Part shown: piece by piece, positions 1 to 10,024 of the stretch
Position numbering within the stretch: position 1 is the stretch's first letter
Layout of the letters: the number at the start of each line of letters is the position of its first letter
Assembly: GCF_036488675.1 (NCBI RefSeq)
Contig: NZ_CP133148.1
Span: forward strand, 1,364,001 to 1,428,000
Direction of reading: 5' to 3'
Length of the DNA stretch: 64,000 nucleotides
Origin: Sinorhizobium chiapasense
GTDB taxonomy: Bacteria > Pseudomonadota > Alphaproteobacteria > Rhizobiales > Rhizobiaceae
The notes under the pieces: model-generated
Databases searched by the model: none
Told to the model about the DNA's origin: nothing
What the model saw: the letters and a program-made list of their open reading frames with translations, nothing else
Translations under genes and position numbers: made by a program

Positions 1-705
1 GATCCACACGCTGTCGCCTGCCTTGCCCTCGACGATCGCCACCAGGTTGAAGGCGCCGACTTCCTTGATCGGATAGGCGACGAGATGCGCATTCGCGCCG
101 AGAAAGGCGGTGACACGGTCCTCAGACAGAGGCGCGGTCACCTCCGCGCGCGGCACCATCAGGCGCCAGGCGATGTTGCCCGAGAACTGTACGGGGCCGG
201 CGCCGGCGATGGACGTTCTTGTGCGTGACCAGATCCCATCGGCGCCGACGATTACCGACGGGCGTCGTGCCATCGCGCGATCGATTGCCGCTTCCGGGTC
301 GCTCTCGATCCGGAATCCGAGGTGAACGCGGCAGCGTGGTTCGGCTGCAACTGCGTCCAATAGGATCTTTTGCAGGCTGGCGCGGTGCAGGACACCATAG
401 GGAGCCGCCCAGCGGTTGCGGGCGAAGGAGGCGGCCGGCACGCTTGCGAGCGAGCGCAGCGAACGGCCGTCGAGAAGTGCGACCGAATCCGGCTCGCTCC
501 AGACAGCTTCAAGGGCAGGGAGCAGGCCGAGATCGATCAGAACACGTGACGCGTTCGGCGACAATTGCAGCCCGGCGCCCACCTCTTTCAAGGAGTCGGC
601 CTGTTCGAATATTTCCGTCTCGAAACCCTGCCGGGCGAGACAGAGAGCCGCCGTCAGGCCGGCGATACCGGCCCCGACAATCGCGACCGGACCAGCGTGT
701 TGCAT
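1..705 (-). CDS. FAD-dependent monooxygenase (salicylate hydroxylase-like), 3' part cut off by window edge
   Basis: Read on the minus strand from ATG at 705-703, the frame stays open for 235 codons and runs off the window at base 1, so only the N-terminal part is present. Residues 8-15 give the Rossmann dinucleotide signature VGAGIAGL, followed by an acidic residue at the end of the second strand (EIFEQ) that would bind the FAD ribose. A GADGIWS segment near residue 165 is the conserved DG motif of the PHBH/salicylate hydroxylase fold. Such enzymes hydroxylate aromatic rings with NAD(P)H and O2; the substrate cannot be told. It lies 28 bases behind the zinc-finger gene at 734-979 and is probably co-transcribed with it. 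The family is secure, the substrate unknown. Confidence 0.88.
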   Translation of the reverse strand, partial: MQHAGPVAIVGAGIAGLTAALCLARQGFETEIFEQADSLKEVGAGLQLSPNASRVLIDLGLLPALEAVWSEPDSVALLDGRSLRSLASVPAASFARNRWAAPYGVLHRASLQKILLDAVAAEPRCRVHLGFRIESDPEAAIDRAMARRPSVIVGADGIWSRTRTSIAGAGPVQFSGNIAWRLMVPRAEVTAPLSEDRVTAFLGANAHLVAYPIKEVGAFNLVAIVEGKAGDSVWI

Positions 706-733
706 CGATCTCGTACCGCTAAGCTGCGACGAC

Positions 734-979
734 TTAGGCCGCCTTGCTGGTGAAGAGGCATCCCGGAGGGTTTGTCTCCGTTGCCTTCAGCGAAGGGTTG
801 TAGCGATAGAGCGTCGAACAATAGGAGCAGACCTTCTCGTTGTCGTCGCCCATGTCGATGAAGATGTGGGGGTGGTCGAAGGGAACGGATGCGCCCGTGC
901 ACATGAATTCCTTGACGCCGATTTCGATCGCCTGGTGTCCGCCGTCATTCTGAAAATGGGGGATGCTGTGGCCGGCCAT
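734..979 (-). CDS. Small zinc-finger protein, zf-CHCC (NDUFS6-like) family
   Basis: This 81-residue protein carries a C-x8/10-H-x12/14-C-x2-C pattern: Cys27, His36/His38, Cys51 and Cys54 (KVCSYCSTLY). This is the zf-CHCC fold shared with the zinc-binding NDUFS6 accessory subunit of mitochondrial complex I and common as a stand-alone protein in alphaproteobacteria. A longer reading from 1000 is possible, but GGAG lies six bases before the ATG at 979 and supports the shorter form beginning MAGHSIP. It is the first gene of a minus-strand pair with the FAD monooxygenase and is divergent from the hydrolase at 1162. Its role in bacteria is not settled; zinc binding is inferred from the four ligands. 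Confidence 0.85.
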   Translation of the reverse strand: MAGHSIPHFQNDGGHQAIEIGVKEFMCTGASVPFDHPHIFIDMGDDNEKVCSYCSTLYRYNPSLKATETNPPGCLFTSKAA

Positions 980-1161
980 GTCATGCTCCGCTGAATGCAA
1001 GTCTTTGGATTATAAATTTGGCGGCACCATAGTGAGCTTTGCCGCAAATGTGTAGCGGCAAACATGCCGCGCCTGTGGGTTTTTGAAGGCCCGGGGGTTT
1101 CAAGCGACGGCGTTACAACCTAGTTTGCGCCAAAAACAGAACACCCTTCAGGAAATGAAAC

Positions 1162-1947
1162 ATGGATCTGACCCCGCCGCCATTTACGCGCTTCGTGCAT
1201 GAGGGACTGGAGATCGCCTTTTTCGACGAAGGCGACCCATCGGGAGATCCCATCCTGCTCATTCACGGTTTCGCTTCGAGCGCCAATGTCAACTGGGTGT
1301 ATCCGGGTTGGTTGAAGACGCTGGGCGATGCCGGCTACCGGGTTATCGCGCTGGACAATCGCGGCCATGGAAAGAGCAGCAAGCCTTACGATCCTTCGCT
1401 CTACCATCCGCAACAGATGGCAGGGGACGCTGCGGCACTTCTTGCGCATCTCGGGATCGGCGAAGCGCATGTCATGGGCTATTCGATGGGCGCGCGCATT
1501 TCGGCATTCCTGGCGCTGGCACATCCCGATCGCGTGCGCTCGCTTGTGTTTGGCGGCCTCGGTATAGGCATGGTGACCGGGGTCGGAGACTGGGACCCTA
1601 TCGCCGACGCGCTGCTTGCGCCGTCGCTGGAGAGCGTGACGCATCCGCGCGGACGAATGTTTCGCGCTTTTGCCGATCAGACCAAGAGCGATCGCCAGGC
1701 GCTAGCGGCTTGCATTTCCACCTCGCGCGATCTTCTGTCGCCCGAAGATGTGGCCCGCATCGACGTGCCGGTACTGATCGGTGTCGGTACGAAGGACGAG
1801 ATTGCCGGATCGGCGCAGGAACTTGCAGCGCTTATGCCGAAGGCAAAGGCGCTCGACATTCCTGGGCGCGACCATATGCTGGCGGTCGGCGACCGGGTGT
1901 TCAAGAACGCCGTGCTCGAATTCCTTGGCGAGGTTGGGCGAGCGTAA
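1162..1947 (+). CDS. Alpha/beta-fold hydrolase
   Basis: The 261-residue protein has the standard alpha/beta hydrolase plan: an oxyanion-hole HG motif in LLIHGFASS (residues 32-40), the nucleophile elbow GYSMG with Ser108, an acidic residue in the late KDE segment and the catalytic His in GRDHMLAV near the C-terminus. No signal peptide is visible, so it should be cytoplasmic. The length and the short cap between strands 6 and 7 fit small esterase or lactonase-like members (3-oxoadipate enol-lactonase relatives), but the substrate cannot be named. It is transcribed alone, divergent from the zinc-finger gene, with about 100 bases before cysE. Confidence 0.9.
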   Translation: MDLTPPPFTRFVHEGLEIAFFDEGDPSGDPILLIHGFASSANVNWVYPGWLKTLGDAGYRVIALDNRGHGKSSKPYDPSLYHPQQMAGDAAALLAHLGIGEAHVMGYSMGARISAFLALAHPDRVRSLVFGGLGIGMVTGVGDWDPIADALLAPSLESVTHPRGRMFRAFADQTKSDRQALAACISTSRDLLSPEDVARIDVPVLIGVGTKDEIAGSAQELAALMPKAKALDIPGRDHMLAVGDRVFKNAVLEFLGEVGRA

Positions 1948-2050
1948 AGCCGTTCCACGACTCGTGGCTGAAATGTGGCGCACCCATTTATGTCGACCGG
2001 GAATTACCCTATATTCGAATAATTGATCGATCATGAAAGGGAGAGCGACT

Positions 2051-2878
2051 ATGGTCGCCAAGACCGAACTGCGCCATACGGAATCGTTCAAGGCGATAGA
2101 CCCCATCTGGGACAGCCTGCGCGAGGAAGCCCGCGTCGCTGCCGAGCGGGATCCGATGTTGGCAGCGTTCTTGTATTCGACCGTTGTCAATCAGCACTCC
2201 CTCGAAGAGGCTGTGATTTACCGGATCTGCGAACGGCTGGATCATCCGGACCTGCAGGCAAATCTGCTCCACCAGACCTTTTCCGAAATGCTGGAGGACT
2301 GGCCTGAATGGGGCACGATCCTTCGCGTCGACATCCAGGCCGTCTATGATCGTGATCCGGCGTGCACGCGGTTCATCGAACCCGTGCTCTATTTCAAGGG
2401 ATTCCACGCAATCCAGACGCATCGCCTTGCCCACTGGCTGTGGAAGCGCGGACGGAAGGATTTCGCGTTGTATCTGCAGAGCCGTTCCTCGAGCGTTTAT
2501 CAGACCGACATCAACCCTGCCGCCCGAATCGGGCGCGGCATCTTCCTTGATCACGCAACCGGGCTGGTGGTCGGTGAAACGGCAACCATCGGTGACAATG
2601 TGTCGATCCTGCATGGGGTGACACTCGGCGGCACCGGCAAGGAGGGCAGCGATCGCCATCCCAAGATCGGTGACGGCGTGTTGATTGGCGCGGGCGCAAA
2701 GATACTCGGCAACATCCACATCGGGCATTGCTCGCGCGTTGCGGCTGGCTCAGTGGTCCTGAAGCCGGTACCTCCAAAGACAACTGTGGCAGGCGTTCCG
2801 GCAAAGGTCGTCGGCGAGGCTGGATGTTCCGAGCCGTCGCGCCAGATGGACCAGATCCTGGCCAGTTTCGACATCTGA
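2051..2878 (+). CDS. cysE: Serine O-acetyltransferase CysE
   Basis: CysE transfers acetyl from acetyl-CoA to L-serine to give O-acetylserine, the carbon skeleton for cysteine. The 275-residue protein has the helical N-terminal SATase domain (about residues 20-130) and a C-terminal left-handed beta-helix of hexapeptide repeats (about 150-260). The active-site histidines sit in the DHATG and SDRHPKIG segments, and a GGTGKE loop is present. An in-frame ATG exists at 2033, but GGGAGAG six bases before 2051 favours MVAKTEL as the start. A CTATAT hexamer at 2009-2014 matches the usual Sinorhizobium -10 box, though no good -35 is visible. It stands alone; no cysK is next to it. Confidence 0.96.
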   Translation: MVAKTELRHTESFKAIDPIWDSLREEARVAAERDPMLAAFLYSTVVNQHSLEEAVIYRICERLDHPDLQANLLHQTFSEMLEDWPEWGTILRVDIQAVYDRDPACTRFIEPVLYFKGFHAIQTHRLAHWLWKRGRKDFALYLQSRSSSVYQTDINPAARIGRGIFLDHATGLVVGETATIGDNVSILHGVTLGGTGKEGSDRHPKIGDGVLIGAGAKILGNIHIGHCSRVAAGSVVLKPVPPKTTVAGVPAKVVGEAGCSEPSRQMDQILASFDI

Positions 2879-3117
2879 GCGCCGGCGCTGCCGCGCCTCG
2901 CAAATTCCGGCGACCGGATGCGATTAGGCGGCATGACGACCGTGCGGGCGGTTTTCCGCCCGCGTCGAGTTCGCGCTTTGCAGAAAATCGGACAGAAATT
3001 CAAAACGATAAGATGACTTCGCTAATCTGAAGGGGACGTCCGGCACTCAAGTGGGTTTACACTTGGTAATTCCGCATGCGAGAAGCGCCGCAAATCAAAC
3101 ATCTACGGAGAGAAGAT

Positions 3118-3321
3118 TTGAAGCCCGAAGAGATCCGAAAGCTTGAAGCCTATTTCAAGCGCACCTTCAACCAGTCGATGGTCGTCAAGGCGCGGCCGAA
3201 GAAGGACGAGTCCGCGGAGGTCTATCTCGGCGACGAATTTCTCGGTGTCGTTTTCCGTGACGAAGAGGATGGGGAGCTTTCGTACAATTTCTCGATGGCA
3301 ATTCTCGACATCGATCTGTGA
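3118..3321 (+). CDS. DUF3126 family small protein
   Basis: This short protein, beginning MKPEEIRKLEAYFK and ending AILDIDL, matches the alphaproteobacterial DUF3126 family, which has no established function. It is soluble, acidic and mixed alpha/beta, with a central KARPKKDESAEVYLG stretch. Two starts compete: ATG at 3076, which lacks a convincing ribosome site, and TTG at 3118, preceded by GGAGAG at seven bases. I chose the TTG because relatives begin with MKPEEI-like sequence and the site is strong. It ends just before a clear terminator, so it is monocistronic or the last gene after cysE. Confidence 0.85.
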   Translation: MKPEEIRKLEAYFKRTFNQSMVVKARPKKDESAEVYLGDEFLGVVFRDEEDGELSYNFSMAILDIDL

Positions 3322-3347
3322 GATTAAGATTATCCGTCGATCTTTCG

Positions 3348-3378
3348 ACCCGGTTCTGAGCGATCAGGCCGGGTTTTT
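3348..3378 (+). terminator. Rho-independent terminator after the DUF3126 gene
   Basis: ACCCGG at 3348-3353 pairs with CCGGGT at 3369-3374 and is followed directly by a T run. It separates the DUF3126 gene from the phasin gene. Confidence 0.8.
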
Positions 3379-3486
3379 CATTAAAAGTCATATTAATGCG
3401 CCCGCGCGAAAAAAAATCGCAGGATTAGCTGCGGATTTTCATCAAGTCGTTGCAAGAACAGTGTTTTATTGCGTTGCACACAGAAC

Positions 3487-3514
3487 TTGACTTTTTGTGC
3501 ACCGCACATAGACT
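3487..3514 (+). promoter_or_regulatory. Probable sigma70-type promoter of the phasin gene
   Basis: TTGACT at 3487-3492 and TAGACT at 3509-3514 are separated by 16 bases and lie about 35 bases before the phasin start. The -35 is preceded by C, as in the rhizobial CTTGAC consensus. Several TTGC/GCA half sites surround it (see findings). Confidence 0.6.
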
Positions 3515-3549
3515 GACAAGCAGTTAAGCCGTCTAAAGGAGACACCCCG

Positions 3550-3903
3550 ATGTTTAACTTCGACGATGCCAACAAGAAAAGCAAAGAAGCTATTGATGTC
3601 GCTGTCAAAAGCTATTCGGCCCTGACCAAGGGTTTCCAGGCCATTGCGACGGAAGCAGCGGACTATTCGAAGAAGTCCTTCGAAGACGGAATTGCCCATT
3701 TCGAAAAGCTTACCAATGCCAAGAGCATGGAAGCTGCTTTCGAGCTTCAAACCAATTATGTGAAGGCAAGCTACGAAGGCTTTGTGGCAGAGGCAACGAA
3801 GATCGGCGAGATGTATGCCGATCTCGCCAAGGATGCCTATAAGCCTTACGAGGCGCCGGTCGCCAAGGCGACCGCAGCAGTCAAGTCTGCCGCCGCGGCC
3901 TGA
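3550..3903 (+). CDS. phaP: Phasin family protein (PHB granule-associated)
   Basis: The 117-residue, almost wholly helical protein matches the rhizobial phasin family: MFNFDDANKKSKEA at the start, repeated amphipathic heptad-like helices with Ala, Lys and aromatic residues, and an Ala/Lys-rich tail (VAKATAAVKSAAAA). Phasins coat poly-3-hydroxybutyrate granules and control their number and size. AAGGAG eight bases before the ATG is a strong ribosome site. The gene has its own likely promoter and a strong terminator, and a position before clpS-clpA that I recall for the second phasin gene (phaP2) of S. meliloti; which paralogue this is has not been verified. Confidence 0.9.
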   Translation: MFNFDDANKKSKEAIDVAVKSYSALTKGFQAIATEAADYSKKSFEDGIAHFEKLTNAKSMEAAFELQTNYVKASYEGFVAEATKIGEMYADLAKDAYKPYEAPVAKATAAVKSAAAA

Positions 3904-3923
3904 CGACAAGGACCATCGCCATC

Positions 3924-3964
3924 GCAAGAGGGCCGGTCGCGGTTGCCGCGGCCGGCCTTCTTGC
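3924..3964 (+). terminator. Long hairpin terminator after the phasin gene
   Basis: GCAAGAGGGCCGG at 3924-3936 pairs with CCGGCCTTCTTGC at 3952-3964, and an inner CGCGG/CCGCG extends the stem. This gives a near-perfect stem of about 18 pairs with a loop of a few bases. The T tract is poor (gtttcg), but the stability and position argue for termination. Confidence 0.75.
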
Positions 3965-4141
3965 GTTTCGAAATACTGCCGCTTGTGACCGAAGAAAGTT
4001 GATCAATCTTGTGTTTCGCCGTGCGAATATGATTGCAGTGCGTTGGTTCGGCCTTAAAATTCAGAAACGAACCATTAGATAAGGACAAGCATGCCGCAGC
4101 CACGTTCGTTGGAAGCGCGGCTGTACGAGGAATGAACAAGA

Positions 4142-4495
4142 ATGATCGCCATGCCGGTCCGGATGCAGCAGGGAAGCGAAGGAGACGGAGGCGGCGCCAG
4201 TCGTGGCACCTCCGTTATCACGCGCACCAAGCAGAAGACCAAAAAGCCGAGTTTGTATCGCGTTCTGCTTTTGAATGACGATTACACGCCGATGGAATTC
4301 GTCATCCATATTCTGGAGCGCTTCTTCCAGAAGGATCGGGAAGAAGCGACCCGCATCATGCTCCACGTCCACAACCACGGTGTGGGAGAGTGCGGCGTCT
4401 TCACCTACGAAGTCGCCGAAACCAAGGTGACGCAGGTGATGGATTTCGCCAGGCAGCACCAGCATCCGTTGCAATGCGTCATGGAAAAGAAATGA
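4142..4495 (+). CDS. clpS: ClpS, N-end rule adaptor of the ClpAP protease
   Basis: ClpS binds N-degron substrates with bulky N-terminal residues and hands them to ClpA. The 117-residue protein has a disordered basic N-terminal extension (about 1-35), then the ClpS core: [17 protein letters not shown] (the DDYT motif that forms the N-degron pocket), a hydrophobic helix and [21 protein letters not shown], which includes the conserved His-rich and Gly-Val segments. GAGGA lies about ten bases before the ATG. Ten bases separate it from clpA, so the two form one operon. Rhizobia often have a second clpS elsewhere; this is the clpA-linked copy. Confidence 0.97.
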   Translation: MIAMPVRMQQGSEGDGGGASRGTSVITRTKQKTKKPSLYRVLLLNDDYTPMEFVIHILERFFQKDREEATRIMLHVHNHGVGECGVFTYEVAETKVTQVMDFARQHQHPLQCVMEKK

Positions 4496-4504
4496 GGAAC
4501 TAAC

Positions 4505-7015
<2,511 letters not shown>

Positions 7016-7036
7016 CGCCATTGCCATTGAACCAGA

Positions 7037-7076
7037 CAGTGCCGGGTGAAGCTCACCCGGCACTGTCGCGTTTTAC
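7037..7076 (+). terminator. Terminator of the clpSA operon
   Basis: CAGTGCCGGGTGA at 7037-7049 and TCACCCGGCACTG at 7053-7065 form a perfect 13-pair stem with a three-base loop, followed by TCGCGTTTTA. Confidence 0.85.
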
Positions 7077-7082
7077 AGTCAT

Positions 7083-7133
7083 TCGAAGTGCTACAGCGAC
7101 CCTTGTCCGTTTGATCGGATGCGCGGCGTTGTA
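7083..7133 (-). repeat. Partial family 1 (RIME1-like) palindromic repeat, left palindrome only
   Basis: In reverse orientation this matches the left palindrome of the repeat seen at 18857, 42311 and elsewhere: the conserved TTCGAAGTGCTACAGCG core, a divergent middle, and GCGCGGCGTTGTAG. The right palindrome is missing. Confidence 0.7.
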
Positions 7134-7161
7134 GGTGAGTAAGCGTCGCTTGCAGGTATTC

Positions 7162-7899
7162 ATGGAACGCGTTGAAGACGATCGATCATCTCTTGCCTGG
7201 TTCCTGACCGGCGCACGCGGCATTTTCAGCATGCCTGCCATCATCCTGATGCTTTCCTTTGTCGGGTTTTGCTCGCTGACTGCACAGGCCGGCATCCCGC
7301 CCGAGCAGGTGGTGTTCATGACGGGTATTGTCTGGGCACTGCCGGCAAAAGTTATCCTCGTCAGTTCGATCCTCAGCGGCGCGAGCCTCGCCACGGCGTT
7401 TCTCGCAGTGACGCTCTCGTCGGTGCGGCTTATGCCGATGGTCGCGGCCCTCGTCCCGGAACTGCGCACGCCGAAGACGCCGACATGGCTGCTGCTCGTG
7501 TTGTCGCATTTCATCGCGATCACAGCGTGGGTGTTTGCGATGGAGCACGTACAGCAGGTGCCGCGTGCGCACCGGGCAACCTTCTTCGCTGGCTTCGGGA
7601 TCACGCTCGTCGCTGCAAACATGACGCTGGTGGCGGTCGTCTATAGTCTCGTTGCGGACTTCCCTCCGATCATTGCCGGTTGCCTCTTCTTTCTGACGCC
7701 GGTCTATTTCCTCACTTCGATCTGGAGTTCGGCGCGTCACCGGGTGGTCTATCTGGCGCTTGTCGTCGGCCTCGTTGCGGGACCGCTTTTCTATTGGCTG
7801 CTGCCGGAGTTCGACATCCTGCTCGCAGGCGTCGGCGGCGGAACGCTGGCCTGGTTCGTCGAACGGCGCTGGCGCTTGCGACGAGAGGCGGGCGCATGA
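7162..7899 (+). CDS. AzlC family permease (branched-chain amino acid export type)
   Basis: AzlC with AzlD forms a two-component exporter studied for branched-chain amino acids in Bacillus and Corynebacterium (BrnFE). The 245-residue protein begins MERVEDDRSS and has the AzlC plan of seven or eight hydrophobic helices; the SSVRLMPM motif in the third helix is the family hallmark. A GTG at 7135 would add nine residues, but the AGG five bases before the ATG at 7162 and the repeat remnant ending at 7133 favour the later start. It overlaps azlD by four bases (ATGA), so the two are translationally coupled. The exported substrate is inferred from the family only. Confidence 0.88.
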   Translation: MERVEDDRSSLAWFLTGARGIFSMPAIILMLSFVGFCSLTAQAGIPPEQVVFMTGIVWALPAKVILVSSILSGASLATAFLAVTLSSVRLMPMVAALVPELRTPKTPTWLLLVLSHFIAITAWVFAMEHVQQVPRAHRATFFAGFGITLVAANMTLVAVVYSLVADFPPIIAGCLFFLTPVYFLTSIWSSARHRVVYLALVVGLVAGPLFYWLLPEFDILLAGVGGGTLAWFVERRWRLRREAGA

Positions 7900-8240
7900 C
7901 GTGGCTGGAGGGTTGGTGGGCCTATATCTTCATTGCGATTGCAGGCTGGCTCGCGACCGATGTTTGGCGATGGCTAGGCGTGCTCGCCGGCAAGCGGCTC
8001 CGCGAGGATTCCGAGGCGTTGAACTGGGTGAGGGCGGTGGCGACGGCGCTGGTCGCGGCGGTGATCGCGAAGCTTGTCCTCTACCCGACCGGCGTGCTGG
8101 AGCAGTCACCTCTGTGGCTGCGCCTGGGGGCCGTGGTGCTTGGCGCAATTGCGTTTTTCCTCGCCCGTCAAAAGCCGGCGGTCGGCATCGCAACGGCAAT
8201 CGCGACACTCGCCGCCGGACTCTGGTGGCTGGGGTTTTAG
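7896..8240 (+). CDS. AzlD family protein (small partner of AzlC)
   Basis: The 114-residue protein has four hydrophobic helices and fits the AzlD/BrnE family by size, membrane layout and position. It begins MTWLEGWWAY and contains a WVRAVATALVAAVIAKLV helix. It is the small subunit that completes the AzlC exporter. Its ATG lies inside the azlC stop (ATGA), and azlC is its only plausible partner. Its 3' end is 15 bases from the convergent HIT gene, with no room for separate terminators. Confidence 0.85.
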   Translation: MTWLEGWWAYIFIAIAGWLATDVWRWLGVLAGKRLREDSEALNWVRAVATALVAAVIAKLVLYPTGVLEQSPLWLRLGAVVLGAIAFFLARQKPAVGIATAIATLAAGLWWLGF

Positions 8241-8255
8241 GCCGCTTCTCCCGCC

Positions 8256-8675
8256 TCAGAGAGCCTGTCGAATCTTTTCCGCGTTCGCCGCAAGCACCGC
8301 ACCGTCTTCCATACTGCCGGAATGCGGCTTCAGCGGAATGCCGTGGCGGCGCGGGATGACATGGAAGTGCAGATGGAAGACCGATTGGCCGGCGGGCGCT
8401 TCGTTGAACTGCATGATTGTCACGCCGTCGGCGTCAAAGGCTTCCTTGGCCGCAATGGCAATCTTTTGAACCGTACCGATCAGCGAGGGCAGCGTTGATG
8501 CGTCGGCGTCGAGGATGTTGCGCGAAGGGGTTTTAGGCAGCACCAGGACATGGCCCTCCGCCTGAGGCATCACATCCATGAAGGCGACGGTGGCATCATC
8601 TTCGTAGACCTGGTGCGATGGAATTTCGCCCCGCAAGATCTTTGCAAAGATGTTGTTCGTGTCATACGCGCTCAT
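8256..8675 (-). CDS. HIT family (histidine triad) nucleotide-binding protein
   Basis: The 139-residue protein ends its core with HLHFHVIP, the His-x-His-x-His triad whose central His attacks the alpha-phosphate of nucleotide substrates. The N-terminal half has the Hint-type pattern: NIFAKILRGEIP, then VYEDDATVAFMDVMPQAEGHVLVLPK. These features place it in the HINT/PKCI branch, usually adenosine phosphoramidase-type hydrolases. ATG at 8675 (MSAYDTNNIFAK) is chosen over 8705 because it gives the normal family N-terminus and has a GAGGAAACGAAA purine tract ahead of it. A family 2 repeat lies upstream between it and the FemAB-like gene. It is convergent with azlD. Confidence 0.93.
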   Translation of the reverse strand: MSAYDTNNIFAKILRGEIPSHQVYEDDATVAFMDVMPQAEGHVLVLPKTPSRNILDADASTLPSLIGTVQKIAIAAKEAFDADGVTIMQFNEAPAGQSVFHLHFHVIPRRHGIPLKPHSGSMEDGAVLAANAEKIRQAL

Positions 8676-8730
8676 TTTCGTTTCCTCGTATTGTCGCGCC
8701 GGCACCGGCCGGGGTCCCGTCAGTCGTCCC

Positions 8731-8841
8731 AGATCACGATGATTTTGGGTCGAATCGGCCTAAAATCAAAAACGTGATCGATTCTAATAAGTTAGAGCGG
8801 GATGTGGGCGGAAAACCGCGCACACTTTTCCTCATCCCGCG
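8731..8841 (+). repeat. Family 2 palindromic intergenic repeat, copy 1
   Basis: Two palindromic parts are visible. GATCACG at 8733 pairs with CGTGATC near 8779, with ATTTTGGG/CCTAAAAT inside. GAGCGGGATG at 8795 pairs with CATCCCGC at 8833, with GGCGGAAAACCGC inside. The same unit occurs inverted at 24806-24920. It fills the gap between the HIT gene and the FemAB-like gene. It resembles the mosaic intergenic elements known in Rhizobiaceae; the exact family name is not verified. Confidence 0.75.
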
Positions 8842-10020
8842 CTAGCGCTCACCTTTGCGGAAAGGTCCGTGCTCCGCAAGAAACTCGCTGGTTTCTTCCA
8901 CATCGCGGCGTTCGCGTTCGAGATAATCGGCGACGGCGCGGGCGAGTCCCGGGTGAGTGATAAAGTGCGCCGAATGCGTGGTGACGGGCATGTAGCCGCG
9001 GGCAAGCTTGTGCTCTCCCTGCGCCCCCGCCTCGACGCGCTTCAACCCCTTGGCTATCGCGAAATCGATCGCCTGGTGGTAGCAGACCTCGAAATGCAGG
9101 AACGGGTGGTCCTCGATACAGCCCCAGTGCCGGCCGTAGAGTGCGTCACCGCCGATGAAGTTGATGGCGCCGGCGATATAGCGGCCGCCGCGCTTGGCCA
9201 TGACAAGCAAAATGTCGTCGGCCATCCTTTCACCGATCAGCGAATAGAAGGAGCGAGTGAGATAGGGTCGGCCCCATTTGCGCCCGCCGGTATCCATATA
9301 GAAGGCGAAGAACTGGTCCCAGATCGCCTCGGTCAGGTCCCCGCCGGTCAACCAATCGATGGTTATGCCGTTTTCGACGGCTGTCCGGCGTTCCTTTTTC
9401 AGCGCCTTGCGCTTTCGGGATGCGAGGGTCTCCAGAAAGTCGTCGTAGGATCCGTAGCCTTCATTGGTGAAATGAAACTGCTGGTCGGTTCGATGAAGGA
9501 AGCCCGCCCGCTCGAAGGCCGGCATTTCGTCGGCCGGTACGAAGGTGACATGAGCCGAGGAGACGCCGTGGCGGCGCGCAAGCTCCTTCAGTCCTGCGGC
9601 GAGCGCATCGCGAACCGGACGCGGATCGCGCCCCTCTGTCGTAAGCAGGCGCGGTCCGGTGACCGGCGTGAAGGGTACGGAGGATTGCAGCTTCGGATAA
9701 TAGCGGCCGCCCGCCCGCTCGAAGGCGTCCGCCCACCCATGGTCGAAGACGTATTCGCCCTGGCTGTGGCTTTTCATGTAGCACGCAAGGGCGCCGCGCA
9801 GGAAACCATCCGCATCTTCCATCAACAGGTGTTGCCCGAGCCATCCCGTTTCCGCGGTCGCGGAACCTGATTCCTCCAGCGCCGACAGATAAGCGTGCGA
9901 GAGGAAGGGATTGTAGGGAACGCTTGTACTCGCCTTCGAAGCACCGGCGAGCCGATTCCAGTTCGCCGGCGAGATCGAGGTGAAAGAGTGTTCTATGCGG
10001 ATGTTGATGGCGTCTGTCAT
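8842..10020 (-). CDS. FemAB-like GNAT-fold N-acyltransferase (DUF482/PF04339 family)
   Basis: The 392-residue protein matches the proteobacterial FemAB-like family formerly DUF482: WNRLAG..STSVPYNPFLSHAYLSALEESG at the start, a DHGWADAFERAGGRYYPKLQ segment, and the tail with HWGCIEDHPFLHFEVCYHQAIDFAIAKGLKRVEAGAQGEHKLARGY. The fold is that of GNAT acyltransferases related to FemX/FemA, but no substrate is established. It starts four bases after the GDPD gene ends and closes a minus-strand operon of ridA, GDPD and this gene. Past its stop comes the family 2 repeat. Confidence 0.9.
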   Translation of the reverse strand: MTDAINIRIEHSFTSISPANWNRLAGASKASTSVPYNPFLSHAYLSALEESGSATAETGWLGQHLLMEDADGFLRGALACYMKSHSQGEYVFDHGWADAFERAGGRYYPKLQSSVPFTPVTGPRLLTTEGRDPRPVRDALAAGLKELARRHGVSSAHVTFVPADEMPAFERAGFLHRTDQQFHFTNEGYGSYDDFLETLASRKRKALKKERRTAVENGITIDWLTGGDLTEAIWDQFFAFYMDTGGRKWGRPYLTRSFYSLIGERMADDILLVMAKRGGRYIAGAINFIGGDALYGRHWGCIEDHPFLHFEVCYHQAIDFAIAKGLKRVEAGAQGEHKLARGYMPVTTHSAHFITHPGLARAVADYLERERRDVEETSEFLAEHGPFRKGER

Positions 10021-10024
10021 GACC

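Noticed and set aside
7083..7133. Consideration of this region as part of the azlC coding start (GTG 7135)
   Set aside because: Repeat-derived sequence ends at 7133 and the better ribosome site precedes ATG 7162.
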